Assembly (NCBI GenBank): GCA_018268735.1
Contig: JAFDWA010000043.1
Span: 1 to 9,324 of the forward strand
Source: Actinomycetota bacterium
Lineage (GTDB): Bacteria; Actinomycetota; Acidimicrobiia; Acidimicrobiales; Microtrichaceae
Direction of reading: 5' to 3'
Length of the DNA stretch: 9,324 bases
Of this stretch, positions 5,401-9,324 are shown one piece after another. The position numbers and the translations under genes are program-made. The notes beneath the pieces are model-generated. The model was not told the origin of the DNA. It did no database searches and saw only the letters and a program-made list of their open reading frames with translations. The stretch's first letter is position 1. Every line of letters begins with the position of its first letter.

Positions 5401-6602
5401 GCGTCGAGCGCCGCCAGCACGTCGCGCGCCACGTCGTCGGGATCCTCGAGGCCGACCGACATGCGGATCGTCCCGGCCCCGATGCCAGCCTGCTCGAGCT
5501 CGTCGGGCAGCAGTCCCACGTGGGTCGTCGACGCAGGGTGGGTGACCAGCGTCTCGGGACCGCCGAGCGAGGTCGCAAGGCGACAGATGCGGGTGGACTC
5601 GACGAACCGCGAGCCCGCTGCCAGGCCACCGACCAGGTCGAAGGTCAGCAGACCACCCGTCAGGCGCATCTGACGGGCGGCGAGATCGTGCTGAGGGTGC
5701 GAGGCAAGTCCTGGGTGGCGCACCTCCGCGACCCGGTCGTCGGCCTCCAGCAACCGGCCGAGGCGCAGCGCCGTGTCGGTCTGCCGGCGCAGGCGGACAC
5801 CGAGGGTCCGCAGGCCACGGAGTCCTCCGGCTGCGTCGAACGGGGAGGCGTTCGCACCCTGGAGCACGGCGAACCCCCAGATCCAGTCGAGCAGCTCACG
5901 GCTCCCCGCCACGACGCCGAGCGTCACGTCGTTGTGCCCGCCGATCGCCTTGGTCGCGGAGTGCAGGGACAAGTCGATTCCGAAGTCCAGCGGACGCTGC
6001 CCGAGCGGTGTGCCGAAGGTCGAGTCGACCACCTTCATCGGGCCGGGGATCCGACCCAGTGCTTCGAGGTCCACCAGGTCGAGCCGCGGGTTGGCCGGCG
6101 TCTCGGCGAGCAGCAGCATCGTACGGCCTGGGCGCACCGCATCAGACCAGGCACCTGCGTCGGTCCCGTCGACGAAGGTCACGTCGATGCCGAAGCGCGG
6201 GCACGCTCCCTGGAGGAGGAGCTGGGTGCCACCGTAGAGCTGACGTTGGGCGACGACGTGGTCGCCGGAGGAGCACAGCCCGAGCACGACCGCAGCGATC
6301 GCGCCCATCCCCGACGCGAACGCGCGGGCGGCTTCGGCGCCCTCGAGCTCGGCGACCGCGTCGGCGAAGTCGTTGACCGTCGGATTGCCGTAGCGGCTGT
6401 AGAACACGTCGGCGGTCGTCGACGTCGCCATCCGGCGACCCTCGTCGACGGTCGGGACCACGAAGGTCGACGACGGAACGATCGTGGGAGCGAGCGCCGC
6501 TCCGTTGCGGGTCCGGCCGGCCAGGATCGCCGTCGTCTCGGGCGCCAGGCCCGTCGGTGCGGCCTCCGGGAGCGTGAGGTCGTCCACCGGTTCGTTCGCC
6601 AT
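5385..6602 (-). CDS. Cys/Met-metabolism PLP enzyme (cystathionine gamma-synthase / O-acylhomoserine sulfhydrylase family)
   Basis: 405 residues. Family landmarks: YSRYGNP (68-74), LYGG (122-125), ETPANP (167-172), D193 in VVDSTFGTP, and the PLP lysine K218 in SLHSATKAIGGHND. C-terminal landmarks TSLGGPETLVTHPAS and RMSVGLEDPDD are also typical. Family members use PLP to replace the acyl group of O-acetyl- or O-succinylhomoserine with cysteine (cystathionine) or sulfide (homocysteine), or to cleave sulfur amino acids. With metX directly upstream, a biosynthetic role is most likely, but CGS and sulfhydrylase cannot be separated by eye; at 405 residues it is nearer CGS than the longer MetY. The ATG at 6602 is preferred because GAGGAG lies 5 nt upstream; an ATG one codon earlier has only 2 nt spacing. 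The start overlaps the metX stop (TGATG), implying translational coupling. The canonical DNTF is DSTF here. Confidence 0.9.
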   Translation of the reverse strand: MANEPVDDLTLPEAAPTGLAPETTAILAGRTRNGAALAPTIVPSSTFVVPTVDEGRRMATSTTADVFYSRYGNPTVNDFADAVAELEGAEAARAFASGMGAIAAVVLGLCSSGDHVVAQRQLYGGTQLLLQGACPRFGIDVTFVDGTDAGAWSDAVRPGRTMLLLAETPANPRLDLVDLEALGRIPGPMKVVDSTFGTPLGQRPLDFGIDLSLHSATKAIGGHNDVTLGVVAGSRELLDWIWGFAVLQGANASPFDAAGGLRGLRTLGVRLRRQTDTALRLGRLLEADDRVAEVRHPGLASHPQHDLAARQMRLTGGLLTFDLVGGLAAGSRFVESTRICRLATSLGGPETLVTHPASTTHVGLLPDELEQAGIGAGTIRMSVGLEDPDDVARDVLAALDAIDAR

Positions 6603-7777
6603 CATGTCTCCTCGAGGAAGGTCCGCAGCGGTTCGCTGAGCTGGGTGGTCTCGATCAGGAAGCCGTCGTGGCCGTGCGGCGAGTCGATGTCGACCCATGT
6701 GACCTCGCCACCGACCGAGCGGATCCCGTCGGCGAGCACGTGCTGCTGGATCGGCGGGTACAGGCCGTCGGAGCGGACCGCGGCGACGAGCGCCGGCGCG
6801 GAGATCCGGGCGAGTGCCGCCTCCGTGCTGCCGCGACCACGTGCGACGTCGTGCAGATCCATCGCCCGGTTCAGGCGGATGTAGCTGTTGGCGTCGAAGC
6901 GCCGCGCGAGCTTGAGGCCGTGGTAGTCGAGGTAGCCCTCGATGTCGAACAGGGGCCCGAGGGTGAAGTCGAGCCGGTCGAGCAGGGTGCGGTGGAAGCG
7001 CTCGGTGAACACCTCGTCGCTGCGGTAGGTGACCTGTGCGCACATCCTCGCGACCGCCAACCCGCGGTGCGGTCCGTCGCCGTCCGGCGCGTCGTAGTAG
7101 TCGCCGCCCCGGAATCGCGGGTCCGCCTGGATGGCCATGCGCCCGATGTGGCTCCACGCGATCTGCTGGGCCGATGCTGCTGCAGTGGTCGATGCCACGA
7201 CCAGCGACCCGACGCGGTCGGGGAACATGGTCGCCCACTCGAGCGCCTGCATTCCTCCCATCGACCCTCCCACCACCGCGCGCCACCGACGGATCCCGAG
7301 GTGATCTGCGAGGAGCGCCTGGACCCGGACCATGTCGCGGATACTGACCACAGGGAACCGGGAGCCGTAGGGACGACCGGTCGCCGGCTCGCTCGACGCG
7401 GGTCCTGTGGTCCCCTGGCAACCGCCGAGGACGTTGGTGCACACGACGAACCAGCGGTCCGTGTCGAGCGGCAGGCCGGGACCGACGAGTGCGTCCCACC
7501 AGCCGGGTGTGGGCTGTCCGGGCCCGGAGCGGCCCGACACGTGCGCGTCACCGGTGAGCGCGTGGCACACGAGGACGGCGTTCGAGCAGTCGGGCGCCAT
7601 CTCGCCGAAGGTCTCGTAGGCGACCTCCACCTCGGTGAGGGTCCCTCCGCCCTCGAGGCGGAACGGCCGACCCGACGTCGGGTCGGTGACCGTGGCGAAG
7701 CGACGCCCGGCCGGCGGGCGGCCGGGACGCCAGGCTCCGCTTGCGGGGATGTCGTGGTCGTGGAGGCTCGGGGTCAC
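6602..7777 (-). CDS. metX: Homoserine O-acetyltransferase
   Basis: 391 residues, the usual length for MetX, an alpha/beta-hydrolase-fold enzyme that transfers acetyl from acetyl-CoA to homoserine, the committed step of methionine synthesis. Landmarks: VAYETFGEM and NAVLVCHALTGDAH near the N-terminus, NVLGGCQGTTGP (115-126), the nucleophile elbow GGSMGG with S172, D337 in VRSDGLYPP and H370 in HGHDGFL, giving a complete Ser-Asp-His triad. Some MetX-like enzymes use succinyl-CoA instead; acetyl is assumed. The start is GTG at 7777 with no visible Shine-Dalgarno sequence; a small leader ORF ends in an overlapping GTGA. The 3' end overlaps the PLP-enzyme start. A SAM-type riboswitch about 160 nt upstream suggests feedback control by SAM. 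Confidence 0.95.
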   Translation of the reverse strand: MTPSLHDHDIPASGAWRPGRPPAGRRFATVTDPTSGRPFRLEGGGTLTEVEVAYETFGEMAPDCSNAVLVCHALTGDAHVSGRSGPGQPTPGWWDALVGPGLPLDTDRWFVVCTNVLGGCQGTTGPASSEPATGRPYGSRFPVVSIRDMVRVQALLADHLGIRRWRAVVGGSMGGMQALEWATMFPDRVGSLVVASTTAAASAQQIAWSHIGRMAIQADPRFRGGDYYDAPDGDGPHRGLAVARMCAQVTYRSDEVFTERFHRTLLDRLDFTLGPLFDIEGYLDYHGLKLARRFDANSYIRLNRAMDLHDVARGRGSTEAALARISAPALVAAVRSDGLYPPIQQHVLADGIRSVGGEVTWVDIDSPHGHDGFLIETTQLSEPLRTFLEET

Positions 7778-7839
7778 GTGGCTCGGCGTCGTGCTCGTCG
7801 GGGTCGGTCGTCAGTGCTCAGCGGTCGGAGGGCCAGCAT
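7774..7839 (-). CDS. Possible 21-codon leader ORF overlapping the metX start
   Basis: An ATG at 7839 opens 21 codons (beginning MLALRPLSTDD, then Arg-rich) ending in TGA at 7776-7774, which overlaps the metX GTG as GTGA. The ATG sits in a short hairpin (CATCCTC against GAGATG, one bulge). No strong ribosome-binding site is seen and the composition does not show real coding. Recorded because metX itself lacks an obvious ribosome-binding site and could be translated by coupling; it may be chance. Confidence 0.25.
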   Translation of the reverse strand: MLALRPLSTDDRPRRARRRAT

Positions 7840-7922
7840 CTCGGTGGGGCCAGAGGATGGCACCGGACGAGGCCGGACCCGGGAACCCGCGCGAGCGCGA
7901 GCTGTTCGGACACGTGGTTGCC

Positions 7923-7937
7923 ACCGGCTCGGCCGGT
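7923..7937 (-). other. Hairpin abutting the riboswitch 3' end, candidate expression-platform element
   Basis: On the minus strand ACCGGC and GCCGGT pair perfectly around CGA. The 5' arm overlaps the GACC that would close aptamer helix P1, so the two structures may be mutually exclusive. No T-tract follows, which favours translational control or an unrecognised platform. Confidence 0.35.
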
Positions 7938-8025
7938 CGGCCACATCCCCGCCGAAGCGGGATGGCACCTTGGGTGTCCGTCCCAGGTTGCCGGACCCCG
8001 TTCGGGGCCACTCCTGATGATCGCT
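7935..8025 (-). promoter_or_regulatory. SAM-I/SAM-IV clan riboswitch in the metX leader
   Basis: The minus strand carries signature elements of the SAM-I/IV aptamer clan in order: ATCATCAGGAGTGGC, a short P2 hairpin CCCC-GAA-CGGGG, the conserved CCGGCAACC, a P3 hairpin closed by CCTGGG and CCCAAGG, AAGGTGCCA, then a strong ATCCCGC-TTCG-GCGGGGAT hairpin. GGCAACC and GGTGCC form the conserved core helix. P1 would pair the region around CGATC with GACCG, with one mismatch. The short P2 fits SAM-IV or the SAM-I/IV variant class better than classical SAM-I. These RNAs bind S-adenosylmethionine and usually repress methionine genes, matching metX downstream. Boundaries are approximate. Confidence 0.75.
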
Positions 8026-8027
8026 CC

Positions 8028-8057
8028 ACGAAACACGCTCCGAGCCACCGCGGTCAA
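8028..8057 (-). promoter_or_regulatory. Candidate promoter of the metX operon
   Basis: TTGACC (8057-8052) overlaps the stop of the methyltransferase gene, and TTTCGT (8033-8028) follows after 18 bp. The -35 box is good and the -10 box weak. Transcription would start near 8021, at the 5' edge of the riboswitch aptamer, giving a leader of about 245 nt. Confidence 0.4.
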
Positions 8058-9324
8058 GCAGGAACGAGGCGGTCCGACCACCACCCGACGAGCTCCTCGG
8101 CGCGCTCGACGGCGTACGCGTCGCACATGACCTCGCCGAAGGCGCGGAATCGCTCCACGCGGGCGCGGGTGGGGCGTTGCTGCAGGTCTCGGATCAGCGT
8201 CGCCCCATGCGACCACGCCCGACGGTCGCCAGGGAGCGGAACCGAGCGCAGCGACGCGGCCGAGATCCGCACGGACCGGACCGACAGCCCGCTGCCCGCT
8301 GCGCTGCGCACGAGGTGCGCCGCGACCGGCGGCGAGCTGATCACGGCGAGGAGATCCCACACGTCGACGACCGCGGCTCCGCCGGGCTCGACGGACACCA
8401 CAGGGGTCACGGGGACGAATCGGCCGGTCGGGTCCGCGACCGCCTCGGGGATCCGGGTCTGGGTGGCGACCATGACCTTCGGGACCGATCGAGCGCCCAC
8501 CCACTCCGCCACGCGCGGGGCACGCCGTCGCAGCGCGCGACGGTCGAGGCGCGGGTCGACCACCGTGCGGCCACCGAGTCGTCGTGGGGAGCGGCGGTCC
8601 ATCGTGGCCACGTCGAGCATCCCGACGGTCACCAGCGGCGAGGCGCCCGCCGACCACCCCTCGTCCCCCCGACACCGCGCCGACGATGCGAGCGCGTAGA
8701 ACTCGTCCCGGAACCCCGCGGTGACGTGAGCGACGTCCCCGATCGTCGCGGCGGCGTCCGCGCCGGCAGCGGAGCCGCCCCGCCGCGACGCCTCGATGCG
8801 GGCAGCGGGGACGCCGAGCCCCGTCGCCAGCAGCGGCGCCCACGACTCGCCGTGAGCCGGAACCGGGGCGTCGCCGCCGTCCGATGCGGTCGGACCCCAT
8901 CGCAGCTCGACCCGAGCAGGTCCTGCATCGCCGGAGGTTCGTCGCAGCACCGGCGCGCACACGTCGACGGCAGCGTCGAAGTGCCGCCCGTCGTCGGCCC
9001 ACAGCGAGACCAGCGCGGCGTCGAGCAGCACCCGGTCCCGGACGGTCGCGGCGTCACGGGCGGCGAGCACCGACTGCGGCTGGATCATGACAGCGACGCC
9101 CTCCGGTCCCAGCAGCTCCACAGCGACGAGAAGGAACGAGGCCGCCGCATCGACGTACGGCCCGAGCGTGCCGAAGCGGTGCCGAATCGCGTCACGTCCG
9201 GCCTCGTCACGGGCGGTGTCCCGGGTGCGCTGCGCGAGGAACGGGGGGTTCCCCACGACCAGATCCGCCGCACCGACCCAGCTCGGCGCAGAGCGGAGCG
9301 GGTCGAACGTCCGGATCTCCGGCG
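8054..9324 (-). CDS. N6-adenine DNA methyltransferase, C-terminal part (5' end outside the window)
   Basis: The frame is open to the window edge, giving 422 residues of the C-terminal part. Near its start DLVVGNPPF is motif IV of amino-N6 DNA methyltransferases, the catalytic (N/D)PP(Y/F) site; the SAM-binding motif I would lie upstream outside the window. The next 70 residues (YVDAAASFLLVAVELLGPEGVAVMIQPQSVL) match the usual helix and strand after motif IV. Residues from about 285 (VWDLLAVISSPP, then ISAASLRSVPLP) resemble the C-terminal target-recognition part of type I/IIG-like enzymes. It methylates adenine in a specific DNA sequence, for restriction-modification or as an orphan enzyme; no nuclease or specificity subunit is visible. 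A GTG at 9256, directly before the NPPF, is not a credible start because it would remove the SAM-binding half. Confidence 0.8.
   Translation of the reverse strand, partial: PEIRTFDPLRSAPSWVGAADLVVGNPPFLAQRTRDTARDEAGRDAIRHRFGTLGPYVDAAASFLLVAVELLGPEGVAVMIQPQSVLAARDAATVRDRVLLDAALVSLWADDGRHFDAAVDVCAPVLRRTSGDAGPARVELRWGPTASDGGDAPVPAHGESWAPLLATGLGVPAARIEASRRGGSAAGADAAATIGDVAHVTAGFRDEFYALASSARCRGDEGWSAGASPLVTVGMLDVATMDRRSPRRLGGRTVVDPRLDRRALRRRAPRVAEWVGARSVPKVMVATQTRIPEAVADPTGRFVPVTPVVSVEPGGAAVVDVWDLLAVISSPPVAAHLVRSAAGSGLSVRSVRISAASLRSVPLPGDRRAWSHGATLIRDLQQRPTRARVERFRAFGEVMCDAYAVERAEELVGWWSDRLVPA

Noticed and set aside
6606..7499. Long minus-strand frame continuous with the PLP-enzyme gene (704 codons in total)
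   Set aside because: The upstream part is Arg/Pro-rich and overlaps metX in another frame. MetX has a full catalytic triad, so the extension is a high-GC shadow.
7774..7968. 64-codon ORF starting from a GTG inside the riboswitch core
   Set aside because: Its start lies within the conserved aptamer GGTGCC strand and the translation is Arg-rich without motifs; only the short ATG-started distal part is kept, as a low-confidence leader ORF.
434..8699. Several long plus-strand open frames (for example 885-2123, 3771-5090, 5520-6884, 6668-8017)
   Set aside because: All are antisense to well-supported minus-strand genes, with Arg/Pro-rich low-complexity translations and no domain motif; typical of high-GC DNA.
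9085..9256. GTG at 9256 as the true start of the methyltransferase
   Set aside because: The codon directly precedes the catalytic NPPF motif and the frame stays open with sensible sequence (DPLRSAPSWVGAADLVV) to the window edge, so the gene begins outside.

Overview
High-GC actinobacterial chromosome segment, most likely from the class Acidimicrobiia or a close relative. The lineage is inferred from base composition, GTG starts, the RecQ-phosphoribosyltransferase fusion and the SAM-I/IV-type aptamer; there is no taxonomic marker here. No phage, transposase, integrase or CRISPR locus is visible. Almost everything is on the minus strand; the only plus-strand gene I accept is a marR fragment at the left edge.

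Layout. (1) Bases 2-430: the 3' part of a MarR-type regulator whose C-terminal half is not MarR-like, because its frame runs through an 18-19 bp tandem repeat array (248-378) and into a convergent tRNA-Val(GAC) gene (409-485). (2) 542-1120: a four-helix membrane protein of unknown function, downstream of a RecQ-family helicase carrying a ComF-like phosphoribosyltransferase domain (1206-3305). (3) 3422-3730: tRNA-Cys(GCA) and tRNA-Gly(GCC), separated by a second 19-bp tandem array (3528-3622) whose unit resembles the first array in the opposite orientation. (4) 3831-5288: a two-gene operon of unknown function: a membrane protein with a Thr-rich stalk, then a zinc-ribbon protein with a possible PH-like C-terminal domain. 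(5) 5385-8057: a methionine/sulfur operon. A putative promoter and a SAM-I/IV-clan riboswitch precede metX (homoserine O-acetyltransferase), which overlaps a Cys/Met-metabolism PLP enzyme gene. (6) 8054-9324: the C-terminal part of an N6-adenine DNA methyltransferase, cut by the window edge.

How it works together. MetX activates homoserine, and the PLP enzyme probably condenses the ester with a sulfur donor to give cystathionine or homocysteine. The upstream leader would sense S-adenosylmethionine, the pathway's end product, and lower expression when it is plentiful. The leader has extra structure: the two conserved strands forming the aptamer core helix recur about 70-105 nt downstream, and a 21-codon ORF overlaps the metX start codon.

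The less ordinary signals are the repeat family beside two tRNA loci, the duplicated aptamer core elements, a cytosine where tRNA-Val should have U33, and the stalk-protein/zinc-ribbon operon. None is proven to be a new system from sequence alone.
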